A stretch of DNA of 64,000 bases, taken from assembly GCF_001275385.1 (NCBI RefSeq), contig NZ_LGIW01000014.1, forward strand, positions 1-64,000, given 5' to 3'. This DNA comes from Exiguobacterium sp. BMC-KP. GTDB taxonomy: Bacteria; Bacillota; Bacilli; Exiguobacteriales; Exiguobacteriaceae. Shown here piece by piece: positions 50,666 through 58,870 of the stretch (its first letter is position 1; each line of letters begins with the position of its first letter). The translations under genes and the position numbers were made by a program. Below the pieces are notes generated by a model that was not told the origin of the DNA, did no database searches, and saw only the letters and a list, made by a program, of their open reading frames with translations.

Positions 50666-52357
50666 TTAATCTAGATTCGGTTCCTTTTTCCCGTGCAAGA
50701 AAAAGGACAAAATTAATGCGAGCGCAGATAAGACGGTCGCAATCCAGAATGCATCGGTGATTCCTTGAATCGTCGCTTGTTTCGTCAGCGTCGTAAACCA
50801 GCTCATCGAAGCAGCTTGTGAACTACCAAGTTGTTGTCCGAGATCATTTAGATGTTGTGAAAGCGTCGGATCAAGAGTCGTGAACTGATTCGCATCGTCT
50901 GCCAAGTGAGCCGTCGTTTGACGTGTCATGACGGTGACGAGAATCGCCGTTCCGATGGACCCGGCGACCTGACGGAGCGTATTTTGCGTTGCATTTCCGT
51001 GTGGAATCATCTTCATCGGTAGGGCGTTCATACCGGCAGTCATGATGGGCATCATGATGAATGCCATCCCGAATGACCGAAGCATATAAATCCCCATGAT
51101 TGAGTAATACGATGTATCCATGTTCAATTGCGTCAATTCCCATGTCCCGTAAGTCATCAACGTTAAACCGAAGATGGCGAGTGGGCGGATACCGAAGCGG
51201 TCAAATAAACGACCGGCAATAGGACCAGTGATCCCCATGATCAATGAACCTGGTAAAAGGAGAAGACCGGAGTCAACCGGTGAAAATCCGCGGATACTTT
51301 GAAGATAGATCGGTAAGAGCAACATGCCGCCGAACAAGGCCATCGTAACGATGACATTGATGAAGAGCGTGAAAGAAAATTCCGGCACCTTCAACACACG
51401 AATGTTCAGCATTGGATCTTCCATCGAAAGTTCACGCATTGCAAAAGCCGCAATCCCGATTAAACCGATGACGATCGTACTGATGACGATTGGGCTATCC
51501 CAGCCATCATTCCCAGCTTCACTGAAACCATAAAGGAGACTACCGAACCCAATCGTACTGAATAAGACACCAAGTGCATCAAAAGATGGTTTTGAGAGTG
51601 GCTGCGTCAGACGGAACCAGGCTGCACCGAGTAACAACGTCACTAATCCAAAGAACGACATCGCATAAAACATGACATGCCAATCATAGTTTTGGATGAC
51701 ATATCCCGTGATTGTTGGTCCGACAGCTGGAGCGAGAATCATCGCGATCCCGAGCATCCCCATGGCGGCTCCACGCTTATGCGGAGGGAACAACGTCATG
51801 AAGACGTTCGATCCAAGCGGCATCAAGATACCAGCACCTGCTGCCTGAACGACACGCCCAATCATCATAACTGGGAAGTTCATCGCCATCGAACAGATGA
51901 TCGATCCGAAGAAAAAGAGCGTCATCGAAGCGAGGAACAATTGGCGGAACGTATAACTGCGCATCAAAAAGGCACTGATCGGAATCAAGATTCCGTTGAC
52001 GAGCATGAAGCCCGTCGTCAACCACTGAGCAGTAGATGTTGAAACGTTGAAGTCATTGATCAGAACCGGCAACGCGACATTAATCAATGTTTGGTTCAAA
52101 ATAGCAATGAACATACCAATCAGTAAAACCGTCAATACTTTCGGAATACTGACGTTTTCAGTTGAAACTTGTTTTGGAGGTGTTGCGACCGGAGGTGTCA
52201 CGGACATCGTTGGTTCCGTCTCAAGTGATTCTTCAAGTGTCGGTCCATCAGTCGCCAGTGCCATGTTGGATGGGCGACTTCGACGGGCGATCCAGTTGAC
52301 ACCGATGATGATCAGAATCGTAAACGCGCTATATCCGAATAAAAAGGTAGTAGACAT
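50666..52357 (-). CDS. emrB: EmrB-type MFS drug exporter with extra N-terminal helix
   Basis: A 563-residue DHA2-family (14-helix) multidrug transporter. The core begins near residue 72 (VLTVLLIGMFIAILNQTLINVALPVLI) and contains motif C (ILAPAVGPTITGYVI) and ALNTLR-like NATQNTLRQVAGSIGTAI. Residues 1-72 are unusual: an additional hydrophobic helix (4-23) and an acidic, Pro/Thr-rich linker. AAGGAGGG directly upstream of ATG 52357 shows the extension is translated. It is downstream of emrA in one operon. Confidence 0.9.
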   Translation of the reverse strand: MSTTFLFGYSAFTILIIIGVNWIARRSRPSNMALATDGPTLEESLETEPTMSVTPPVATPPKQVSTENVSIPKVLTVLLIGMFIAILNQTLINVALPVLINDFNVSTSTAQWLTTGFMLVNGILIPISAFLMRSYTFRQLFLASMTLFFFGSIICSMAMNFPVMMIGRVVQAAGAGILMPLGSNVFMTLFPPHKRGAAMGMLGIAMILAPAVGPTITGYVIQNYDWHVMFYAMSFFGLVTLLLGAAWFRLTQPLSKPSFDALGVLFSTIGFGSLLYGFSEAGNDGWDSPIVISTIVIGLIGIAAFAMRELSMEDPMLNIRVLKVPEFSFTLFINVIVTMALFGGMLLLPIYLQSIRGFSPVDSGLLLLPGSLIMGITGPIAGRLFDRFGIRPLAIFGLTLMTYGTWELTQLNMDTSYYSIMGIYMLRSFGMAFIMMPIMTAGMNALPMKMIPHGNATQNTLRQVAGSIGTAILVTVMTRQTTAHLADDANQFTTLDPTLSQHLNDLGQQLGSSQAASMSWFTTLTKQATIQGITDAFWIATVLSALALILSFFLHGKKEPNLD

Positions 52358-52369
52358 GAACGTCCCTCC

Positions 52370-53026
52370 TTAATCCTTATGAATGCGGACGGTCACATTC
52401 ATACCAGGTCGAATGTCGAGCGATTTTTCTTGTGAGAGCGATACTTTCACCGGAATGACTTGTGCGACTTTCGTGTAGTTCGCATTTCCGTTTGAAGAAG
52501 GCATCATCGAGAAGGTTGAAGCTGTCGTCATTCCGATCTGTTCAACTTCACCAGAAAGTGTCGTGTCCGGATAGCTGTCGACATACACATCAACGGTTTG
52601 TCCGACTTTGATTTCATCGATTTCTGTTTCTTCGATGTTCGCTGTGACCCAAAGATCGTTTAAGTCAAAACCATAGGCGAGTGGTGTACCTGCTGCGACG
52701 AAGCCGTTCTTTGTCGCCATCGACTGAACGATCGTTGCTTTAGACGGCATCGAAACAGAGAGATCTGTCGGTTTTTGTCCAGCTTGTGCAGTCATGACGT
52801 GTCCGACTGTTGCACCACTGTTGAGTGACTCGCCTGTTTTTGCTGACCAATCTGTCAATTTACCAGCGCTTGGGCTCGCAACCGTTATCATTTTACCATC
52901 GATTTTTGCATTGTCTGTTTTGACATAGCTTGTGGCTTGATCGTAATAGTAGTATCCGACGACACCGCCACCAATCAAGACGATGAGAGTGACAACATTG
53001 ATGATTAATAATTTTTTCATACTCAT
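52370..53026 (-). CDS. emrA: EmrA-type membrane fusion protein (HlyD family)
   Basis: A 218-residue HlyD/EmrA adaptor for the MFS pump downstream. One N-terminal helix (about 5-25) is followed by DNAKIDGKMITVASPSAGKL, the barrel-sandwich start, then TIVQSMATKNGFVAAGTPLAYGFDLNDLWVTANIEETEIDEIKVGQTVDVYVDSYP. It lacks the long coiled-coil hairpin of Gram-negative EmrA, as is usual in Firmicutes. The start could be ATG 53026 or 53020; AGGATG is rather far upstream. Confidence 0.88.
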   Translation of the reverse strand: MSMKKLLIINVVTLIVLIGGGVVGYYYYDQATSYVKTDNAKIDGKMITVASPSAGKLTDWSAKTGESLNSGATVGHVMTAQAGQKPTDLSVSMPSKATIVQSMATKNGFVAAGTPLAYGFDLNDLWVTANIEETEIDEIKVGQTVDVYVDSYPDTTLSGEVEQIGMTTASTFSMMPSSNGNANYTKVAQVIPVKVSLSQEKSLDIRPGMNVTVRIHKD

Positions 53027-53141
53027 GGGTGTGTTAGCATCCTTTCTTGTGTACAATCGATTCAAAAAAAGTACTCCTCTGGGGGGAGGAGTAATTAATA
53101 TAGTTAATTATATGGATAGTTAGCTAACAAACAACCGACAA

Positions 53142-53162
53142 TTTCCGACAAAATGTCGGAAA
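53142..53162. promoter_or_regulatory. TetR-type operator of the emrAB/regulator region
   Basis: TTTCCGACA and TGTCGGAAA form a perfect 9-3-9 inverted repeat. A third CCGACA half-site lies at 53135-53140, and a separate GTTAGCTAAC palindrome at 53119-53128. All fall in the 192-bp divergent region. Confidence 0.65.
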
Positions 53163-53218
53163 AATAGATGGTAACGGATTCATTTATGAAAAGATAATGA
53201 AAAAGGAGTGAAATGTGA

Positions 53219-53824
53219 ATGAATGAGAGCCGTGATCCACGACCGAAACGGTCACGTGACCGTATTACAATGGAATTATTTCGTTTATTGAAGACGCATA
53301 GCTTCTCGAGTATCACGGTCAAGATGCTGACAGATGGGGCAGGGGTGAACCGTTCGACGTTTTACGCTCACTATACAGATAAATATGATTTGCTTGACCA
53401 AATCGTCGAGGAGCAAATGACGGCACTTGAAGGGGCGATTCGGATTACGGTTACAAGCACGGTTTTTCCGACAGTTGAACAGGTAAGTCGCTATTTTGCT
53501 CGTTTGTTCATTCACATCGAAGAAAACGAATTGTTTTATCAGACGATGCTCGTTCAAGGGCCGATTAAAACGTTCATCTCTCGTTTTCTCGATACGTTGA
53601 AAGAAAACTATCGTCTCGTGTTTCGGTCACAAGTCGCAGATGGGGCTACTTTCGTCGATCGAGATTTGTTGTTGAATTACGTCATTGGGGGACAGCTAGG
53701 ATTATTGATTTCGTGGTTACGAAACGATCGTCCCTATTCAGCAGCATATATGGCGGAGCAATTAAGCCGAATGATTGTCTTCGGGACGGTTGAGAGTATC
53801 GGTTTTCCTAAGGAAACGGAATGA
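53219..53824 (+). CDS. TetR-family regulator of emrAB
   Basis: A 201-residue TetR-like regulator (TetR/AcrR with the C-terminal domain common in Firmicutes). RSRDRITMELFRLLKTHSFSSITVKMLTDGAGVNRSTFYAHYTDKYDLLDQI is the DNA-binding domain. ATG 53219 is 8 nt after AAAAGGAGTG. It is divergent from emrA with a strong palindrome between, so it is probably the repressor of the pump and of itself. Confidence 0.88.
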   Translation: MNESRDPRPKRSRDRITMELFRLLKTHSFSSITVKMLTDGAGVNRSTFYAHYTDKYDLLDQIVEEQMTALEGAIRITVTSTVFPTVEQVSRYFARLFIHIEENELFYQTMLVQGPIKTFISRFLDTLKENYRLVFRSQVADGATFVDRDLLLNYVIGGQLGLLISWLRNDRPYSAAYMAEQLSRMIVFGTVESIGFPKETE

Positions 53825-53830
53825 GTACGT

Positions 53831-53864
53831 AAAAAAAAAAAGACACTCCCATGTGAAAGTGTCT
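53831..53864 (-). terminator. Terminator of the diguanylate cyclase gene
   Basis: AGACACT / AGTGTCT stem; on the minus strand it is followed by an 11-nt T run. It can also limit read-through from the TetR gene. Confidence 0.8.
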
Positions 53865-53872
53865 GATCCGTT

Positions 53873-54964
53873 TTAAGCCTGTCGGAATGCGAGTTCCTTC
53901 GTATAGATCGTACTTCGATTTCGTCCGCTTTCTTTTGAGTAATACAACGCTTTGTCTGCTTGCTGCAAAGCTTCAAGAGACGTATGTGAATCACTAGAAT
54001 GCGCGATGCCTAGAGAAATCGTAATTTGCAAATCAGGAACATCTGCTGTTGGGAAAAGGTTACGTGCAACCGTCATCCGAGCCAGTTCTGCGATTTTTTG
54101 CGCTTCTTTAGCCGAAGTGCTCGGCAGAATGATTAAAAATTCTTCACCACCGTATCGTCCAACGAGATCGTCCGGACGTGTCAAGGAAGCGAGAGTCATA
54201 CCAAGTTGGCGTAAGACATCATCACCTGCATCATGACCATATGTATCATTGACATGCTTGAAGAAATCGATATCAATCAAGACGAGCGAATAGCCTTGGT
54301 CGGTTGAACCGACAAGTGACAGTGAATCATCGAGACGACGACGATTGGCAAGTCCCGTCAAAGCATCTGTCATGGCAAGTTTCTGCTGGTACTGGATATT
54401 TTCGAAGTGACGGCGTAGTTCCGCTAGTAACCGGAAAGCAACGAATCCAGCTAGTAGATTAAAGAAGATATAGGCAATCGAGATCTTAATGAATGTTGAC
54501 CATGTGTTGGTCAGCACATAAATTGCCGGTAAGGAGTATAGAATCCCTACTAGTACCATAAGCTGAAAATGGCGTCCGTTCACATGAAGGAAACGGCGAA
54601 GGATCCCGATCGTTAAAATAAACAGAGTCATGATTAACGTAGATAAATAAAAACCCTCCATTTGATCGACGGGTGTTAAAAAGTAACGTGTCCCGATGAT
54701 CATTACACCTGCGACGATGGCGCTTGGGAAACCACCGAACAGCATGGCGATCGCGACGGGAACGATTCGTAAGTCAACTCGGGCGACATCAATTTGGATG
54801 CCATTGAACATTAATAACACTGCAATCAAACCACAGACAGCGCCTAATATGAGGCGTATGTTCCAGCTAGAATTCAGCGAAATGCGTGGTTGATTCCGAA
54901 ATGGTAAGAACAAGAGAGTAATCGTTGTGAACAGTAGACAAAAGTTAATGATGAATTGATTCAT
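53873..54964 (-). CDS. Membrane diguanylate cyclase (5TM-GGDEF)
   Basis: Makes c-di-GMP from two GTP. The N-terminal half has about six helices of the 5TM-5TMR_LYT sensor type, and the C-terminal GGDEF domain carries the active-site GGEEF. RxxD five residues before it (RPDD) is a product-inhibition I-site. DxLTGLxNRR and IDIDFFKHVNDTYGHDAGD complete the domain. The start is uncertain: ATG 54964 is assumed; TTG 54973 is nearer to GGGAGG. The membrane part may sense a small ligand. Confidence 0.88.
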   Translation of the reverse strand: MNQFIINFCLLFTTITLLFLPFRNQPRISLNSSWNIRLILGAVCGLIAVLLMFNGIQIDVARVDLRIVPVAIAMLFGGFPSAIVAGVMIIGTRYFLTPVDQMEGFYLSTLIMTLFILTIGILRRFLHVNGRHFQLMVLVGILYSLPAIYVLTNTWSTFIKISIAYIFFNLLAGFVAFRLLAELRRHFENIQYQQKLAMTDALTGLANRRRLDDSLSLVGSTDQGYSLVLIDIDFFKHVNDTYGHDAGDDVLRQLGMTLASLTRPDDLVGRYGGEEFLIILPSTSAKEAQKIAELARMTVARNLFPTADVPDLQITISLGIAHSSDSHTSLEALQQADKALYYSKESGRNRSTIYTKELAFRQA

Positions 54965-55076
54965 GATGGACAACAAATCCTCCCAACTCCCCCAGCTAAC
55001 AGATTTCCATATATATACTTCCAGTATACTCAACTAGATAACGGCTAGACAGAGGGAAATCTTTAGATAAAATAGA

Positions 55077-55103
55077 AAAAACGGTAGAAAATCTACCGTT
55101 TTA
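55077..55103 (-). terminator. Terminator of the marR gene
   Basis: AAAACGGTAGA / TCTACCGTTTT with a 3-nt loop; the minus-strand transcript runs into it directly, its stop codon being at the edge. Confidence 0.82.
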
Positions 55104-55556
55104 TGATGATGAAGTAAGTGTATCTTCATCCATCGTCAATAAAATTTTATCAAAGACACGAATCATTGTTTCGAGTTCTTCTTCCGTCAATGTCCCGAAG
55201 CGATCTTGCAAATAGTTTCTGCGGACGATTTCGAGATCCCGAAATGCACGTTCTCCGTCATCCGTCAAAGCGAGGACGATTGAACGACGATCTTCCGTTG
55301 AACGTGTCCGTGTGACGTATCCTTGTTTATACAGCTTATCCGTCAAAGCAGTGACTTGACTCGTCGCGAGCTCAAATTGTTCCGCGAGAAGCGTCGGGCG
55401 CTGAGGACCATTTTCCGAAAGGCTCCGTAAGATGAAAAATTCACTTCGGGTCGCTGTTCCTTCAAATAGTCGGTTAAGTTCACGTCGCAGGGTACGAAGA
55501 ATGACACGCATTTGTTCCTCGAGTCGGTAAGTTAGCAAATCACGTTCCTGTGGCAT
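55101..55556 (-). CDS. MarR-family transcriptional regulator
   Basis: A 151-residue MarR regulator. The winged helix lies in TRSEFFILRSLSENGPQRPTLLAEQFELATSQVTALTDKLYKQGYVTRTRSTEDRRSIVLALTDDG, which contains the DRR wing motif. ATG 55556 is preceded by GAAAGGATG. It does not flank an obvious target; the lysine permease on the other side has its own riboswitch. Confidence 0.88.
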   Translation of the reverse strand: MPQERDLLTYRLEEQMRVILRTLRRELNRLFEGTATRSEFFILRSLSENGPQRPTLLAEQFELATSQVTALTDKLYKQGYVTRTRSTEDRRSIVLALTDDGERAFRDLEIVRRNYLQDRFGTLTEEELETMIRVFDKILLTMDEDTLTSSS

Positions 55557-55652
55557 GCAAGCAGCATCCTTTCTCTCAGTGGACTTCTACCATTTAGTGT
55601 ACTAAACATATCGGATTTTTACCATCGACTACCCGATATTCGAAAAAGGCAA

Positions 55653-55682
55653 TTGACAATTTCGTGGCGATTTGTGTAATAT
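55653..55682 (+). promoter_or_regulatory. Promoter of the lysine riboswitch-lysP transcript
   Basis: TTGACA (55653-55658), 18 bp, TAATAT (55677-55682). Confidence 0.75.
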
Positions 55683-55724
55683 GACGTAGTACTATCAATT
55701 AAATCAGTTCTCACTCAACCAGTG

Positions 55725-55903
55725 GGATGGAGGTTGCAGTTCTTAAGAGTACGGTTACGGATGTCGTCAAGCGACAAATGAGGTGACCTGAAAGGAAGAA
55801 TTGCCGAAATCAATCATCGCTTTGAAGATGATCGATTGGGATTAGATCGAACAGGTCTAATACTGTCACAAGTCGGGTATCACTTACTTGTGGAGAGCTA
55901 TCT
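55725..55903 (+). ncRNA. Lysine riboswitch (L box)
   Basis: The leader has L-box elements in order: GATGGAGGTTGC (5' P1/P2), AAGAGTA, CTGAAAGGAAGAATTGCCGAA, TTGGGATTAGATCG...TACTGTCACA and the closing GTGGAGAGCTATC, with GATGG pairing to CTATC to close P1. In Firmicutes this RNA turns off lysine synthesis or uptake genes when lysine is bound. It sits directly before a terminator and a LysP-type permease gene. Confidence 0.9.
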
Positions 55904-55943
55904 TTCACGACGGTAGAATGAGGCGCATCCATTTTATTATGTT

Positions 55944-55990
55944 GCGTTCTCATCTTCCATCTGGAAGATGAGGGCGCTTTTTGTTTTTTT
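55944..55990 (+). terminator. Riboswitch-controlled intrinsic terminator
   Basis: CTCATCTTCC / GGAAGATGAG with ATCT loop, extended by GCG/CGC, and a T-rich tail. It is expected to form when lysine is bound; the antiterminator would use the preceding 40 nt. Confidence 0.88.
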
Positions 55991-56039
55991 CATTCAAAAA
56001 GTGTCCTCTCAAAAATCTATACAGAGAGAAGCGAACGAA

Positions 56040-57521
56040 ATGAACAATTTAGATGTTAACAAAACAACAGATTCAACAGCAGAAGGTTTAAAACGTGGAT
56101 TACAAGCTCGTCATATGTCGATGATTGCTATCGGCGGAGCTATCGGAACAGGACTCTTCATTGCGTCTGGGGCTTCCGTTGCCGCAGCCGGACCAGGTGG
56201 TGCGCTCCTGTCTTACGCTATCGTCGGTCTGATGGTCTACTTCTTAATGACAAGTCTTGGTGAAATGGCGGCTTACATGCCGGTTGCTGGGTCCTTCTCG
56301 ACATACGGAACAAAATTCGTCGATCCATCATTTGGCTTTGCGCTAGGCTGGAACTATTGGTACAACTGGGCAGTTACGATCGCAGTCGAACTCGTTGCTG
56401 CACAAATCGTCATGACGTATTGGTTCCCAGACGTTCCTGGTTTTTACTTCAGTGCATTGTTCCTCTTACTGATGATCGGTCTGAACTTCTTCTCCGTTAA
56501 AGGATTTGGAGAAGCGGAATATTGGTTCGCGATGATCAAAGTCGTTACCGTCATCGTGTTCTTAGTTGTTGGTGTTGCAATGATTTTCGGTGTCTTTACA
56601 TCAGAACCACCAGTCGGCTTTAAAAACTTTGCCCTTGGTGATGCACCGTTCGTCGGTGGGATTCCTGCCGTCATCGGAATCATCCTTGTTGCTGGATTCA
56701 GTTTCCAAGGAACGGAGCTCGTCGGCATCGCAGCGGGTGAATCAGAAGATCCGAAAAAGAATGTTCCAAAAGCAGTTAAACAAGTTTTCTGGCGTATTTT
56801 GCTTTTCTACGTCTTCGCGATTTTCGTCATTGGGATGCTCATTCCGTATACGAGTCCGAACTTGGTTTCAAATGATATCACCGACGTAGCGGTCAGTCCG
56901 TTTACGCTCGTCTTTGAAAAAGCAGGTCTTGCTTTCTCAGCAGCACTCATGAACGCCGTCATTTTGACGTCTGTCTTATCTGCCGGAAACTCAGGGATGT
57001 ATGCTTCGACACGTATGCTTTACACGCTTGCGCGTCAAGGTGATGCACCGAAGTTGTTCGCGAAAGTCTCGAAAAACGGTGTACCACGTAATGCGTTGCT
57101 TGCAACAGGTGCCATCGGTGCGCTCTGTTTCTTGACGTCGATGTTTGGTGGCCAAGTTTACTTGTGGTTACTCAATGCTTCCGGGATGACAGGCTTCATC
57201 GCATGGCTCGGGATTGCGATCAGTCACTATCGTTTCCGTAAAGGGTTCATTGCACAAGGGCACTCGTTAAAAGACTTGCCGTATGTTGCACCAGCGTTCC
57301 CATTCGGTCCGTTGTTCGCATTCGGTCTTTGTTTCCTTGTCATCGTCGGTCAAAACTACGCAGCATTCCTTGCTGATCAGATTGATTGGGTCGGGATTGC
57401 CGCGACGTATGTCGGAATTCCATTATTCCTTGCTTTCTGGTTAGGACATAAATTCAAAAATCGGACGTCCGTCGTTCGTTACGAAGAGATGGACTTCCCA
57501 GAACATCCACGCCAATCGTAA
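56040..57521 (+). CDS. lysP: Lysine-specific permease (LysP-type)
   Basis: A 493-residue APC-superfamily amino acid permease. GLKRGLQARHMSMIAIGGAIGTGLFIASG is the consensus first helix and FSFQGTELVGIAAGESEDPKKNVPKAVKQVFWRI the family signature. The best functional evidence is regulatory: a lysine riboswitch and terminator lie upstream, as for Bacillus yvsH. Start ATG 56040 after a weak GAGAGAAG; an earlier start (55968) falls inside the terminator. Confidence 0.92.
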   Translation: MNNLDVNKTTDSTAEGLKRGLQARHMSMIAIGGAIGTGLFIASGASVAAAGPGGALLSYAIVGLMVYFLMTSLGEMAAYMPVAGSFSTYGTKFVDPSFGFALGWNYWYNWAVTIAVELVAAQIVMTYWFPDVPGFYFSALFLLLMIGLNFFSVKGFGEAEYWFAMIKVVTVIVFLVVGVAMIFGVFTSEPPVGFKNFALGDAPFVGGIPAVIGIILVAGFSFQGTELVGIAAGESEDPKKNVPKAVKQVFWRILLFYVFAIFVIGMLIPYTSPNLVSNDITDVAVSPFTLVFEKAGLAFSAALMNAVILTSVLSAGNSGMYASTRMLYTLARQGDAPKLFAKVSKNGVPRNALLATGAIGALCFLTSMFGGQVYLWLLNASGMTGFIAWLGIAISHYRFRKGFIAQGHSLKDLPYVAPAFPFGPLFAFGLCFLVIVGQNYAAFLADQIDWVGIAATYVGIPLFLAFWLGHKFKNRTSVVRYEEMDFPEHPRQS

Positions 57522-57528
57522 TCAGTGA

Positions 57529-57555
57529 GCCACCTTCAAATGAAGGTGGCTTTTT
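57529..57555 (+). terminator. Terminator after lysP
   Basis: GCCACCTTC / GAAGGTGGC with a 4-nt loop and TTTTT. Confidence 0.88.
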
Positions 57556-57601
57556 AGATGTCGCTTCAAGTAAGATGAAAGAAAAATAGGAGGCGATCTT
57601 C

Positions 57602-57784
57602 GTGAATTATTGGTACCACTTTAAGCGTGCCTTTTTACCGATCGCGTTATTGCTTGTGACGCTTGCCCTGTATCAAATGATCTATCGTTTAAATAACATC
57701 TGGTATTCGCTTGGAGGACTTCTCCTTGTCTTCGCAGCAATCTATTTCGTCATGCGTCGTCTAAAAGCGAATCCAGAAGACTGA
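57602..57784 (+). CDS. Small two-helix membrane protein
   Basis: A 60-residue protein starting at GTG 57602, 7 nt after GGAGGCG. Two hydrophobic helices (about 12-28 and 35-51). No family recognised. It is 69 nt upstream of msrAB. Confidence 0.5.
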   Translation: MNYWYHFKRAFLPIALLLVTLALYQMIYRLNNIWYSLGGLLLVFAAIYFVMRRLKANPED

Positions 57785-57853
57785 ATGAGCAGGAAAGTCG
57801 AGTCCATGCTCTGAACGCGGTAAAATAGACATATACAGAGGAGGGGAAGATAG

Positions 57854-58801
57854 ATGGCAAAAGCAATATTTGCAGGTGGTTGTTTCTGGTGCATGGTCAA
57901 GCCATTTCATAAATACGATGGTGTCGAGCAGGTCATTTCAGGATATACCGGTGGTCATACAGAGAACCCGACTTATAAAGAAGTCTGTTCGGAAACGACA
58001 GGTCACTTAGAGGCAGTCGAAGTGACGTACGACCCGTCCGTCATTACGTATGAAGAATTACTCGAAATCTTCTGGCGTCAAATCGATCCAACAGACGGTG
58101 GTGGTCAATTCAACGACCGTGGTGAATCGTACCAACCAGCAATCTTTTATGTTGATGAAGCGCAACGGGAAGCTGCTGAGCGTTCAAAAGCTGAACTTGA
58201 CGCATCGGGACGTTTTTCACGTCCGGTCGCGGTAGAGATTCGTCCGGAAAAACCGTTCTGGCCAGCTGAAGAATATCACCAAGATTATTATAAAAAGAAT
58301 CCGTTCCGTTATCAGATGTATAGTGTCGGCTCAGGTCGCGCAAAATTCATCAAAGAAGCGTGGAAGGATCATGGTAAAGAGAAAGAGCTGAAACAGCGCC
58401 TGACACCGATTCAGTATAAAGTTACACAAGAGAACGGGACAGAGCCTGCTTTCCGTAATGAATACTGGGATGAAGAACGTCCAGGTCTATATGTCGATAT
58501 CGTTGACGGGACACCACTCTTTACGTCAAAAGATAAATTCCAGTCAAACTGCGGTTGGCCAAGCTTCGCCAAACCAATCTCAGAAGACAAGATGGAAGTC
58601 GAACTCGATACGAGTCATGGGATGACACGGACAGAAGTTCGCTCTGCGAGTGCAGATAGTCACCTCGGTCATATCTTTGATGATGGTCCAACGGAACTCG
58701 GTGGACTTCGATACTGTATCAACTCAGCGGCGTTACGATTTATTCCGCTGGAAGAGCTTGATTCGGCAGGATATGGGGAATATAAAAAACATTTCGAGTA
58801 A
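57854..58801 (+). CDS. msrAB: Bifunctional methionine sulfoxide reductase MsrAB
   Basis: A 315-residue fusion. Residues 1-150 are MsrA (GGCFWC at 8-13; Cys10 and Cys13), repairing Met-S-sulfoxide. Residues about 170-315 are MsrB (CGWPSF, and RYCINS with catalytic Cys288), repairing Met-R-sulfoxide. The CxxC zinc pairs of some MsrB proteins are absent, a known subgroup. No signal peptide, so it acts in the cytoplasm. ATG 57854 after GAGGGGAAG. Confidence 0.95.
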   Translation: MAKAIFAGGCFWCMVKPFHKYDGVEQVISGYTGGHTENPTYKEVCSETTGHLEAVEVTYDPSVITYEELLEIFWRQIDPTDGGGQFNDRGESYQPAIFYVDEAQREAAERSKAELDASGRFSRPVAVEIRPEKPFWPAEEYHQDYYKKNPFRYQMYSVGSGRAKFIKEAWKDHGKEKELKQRLTPIQYKVTQENGTEPAFRNEYWDEERPGLYVDIVDGTPLFTSKDKFQSNCGWPSFAKPISEDKMEVELDTSHGMTRTEVRSASADSHLGHIFDDGPTELGGLRYCINSAALRFIPLEELDSAGYGEYKKHFE

Positions 58802-58809
58802 CACACAAG

Positions 58810-58848
58810 GAGTAGTCAAACGATTTCGTTTTGACTGCTCTTTTTTTA
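58810..58848 (+). terminator. Terminator after msrAB
   Basis: GAGTAGTCAAACG / CGTTTTGACTGCTC around ATTT, with seven T residues. Confidence 0.85.
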
Positions 58849-58870
58849 CAATTCGAGAGGAGAGTGTAAA

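Noticed and set aside
55921-56039. Start of the lysine permease at 55968, adding 24 residues
   Set aside because: It falls inside the riboswitch terminator stem and has no ribosome site; ATG 56040 is the normal family start.
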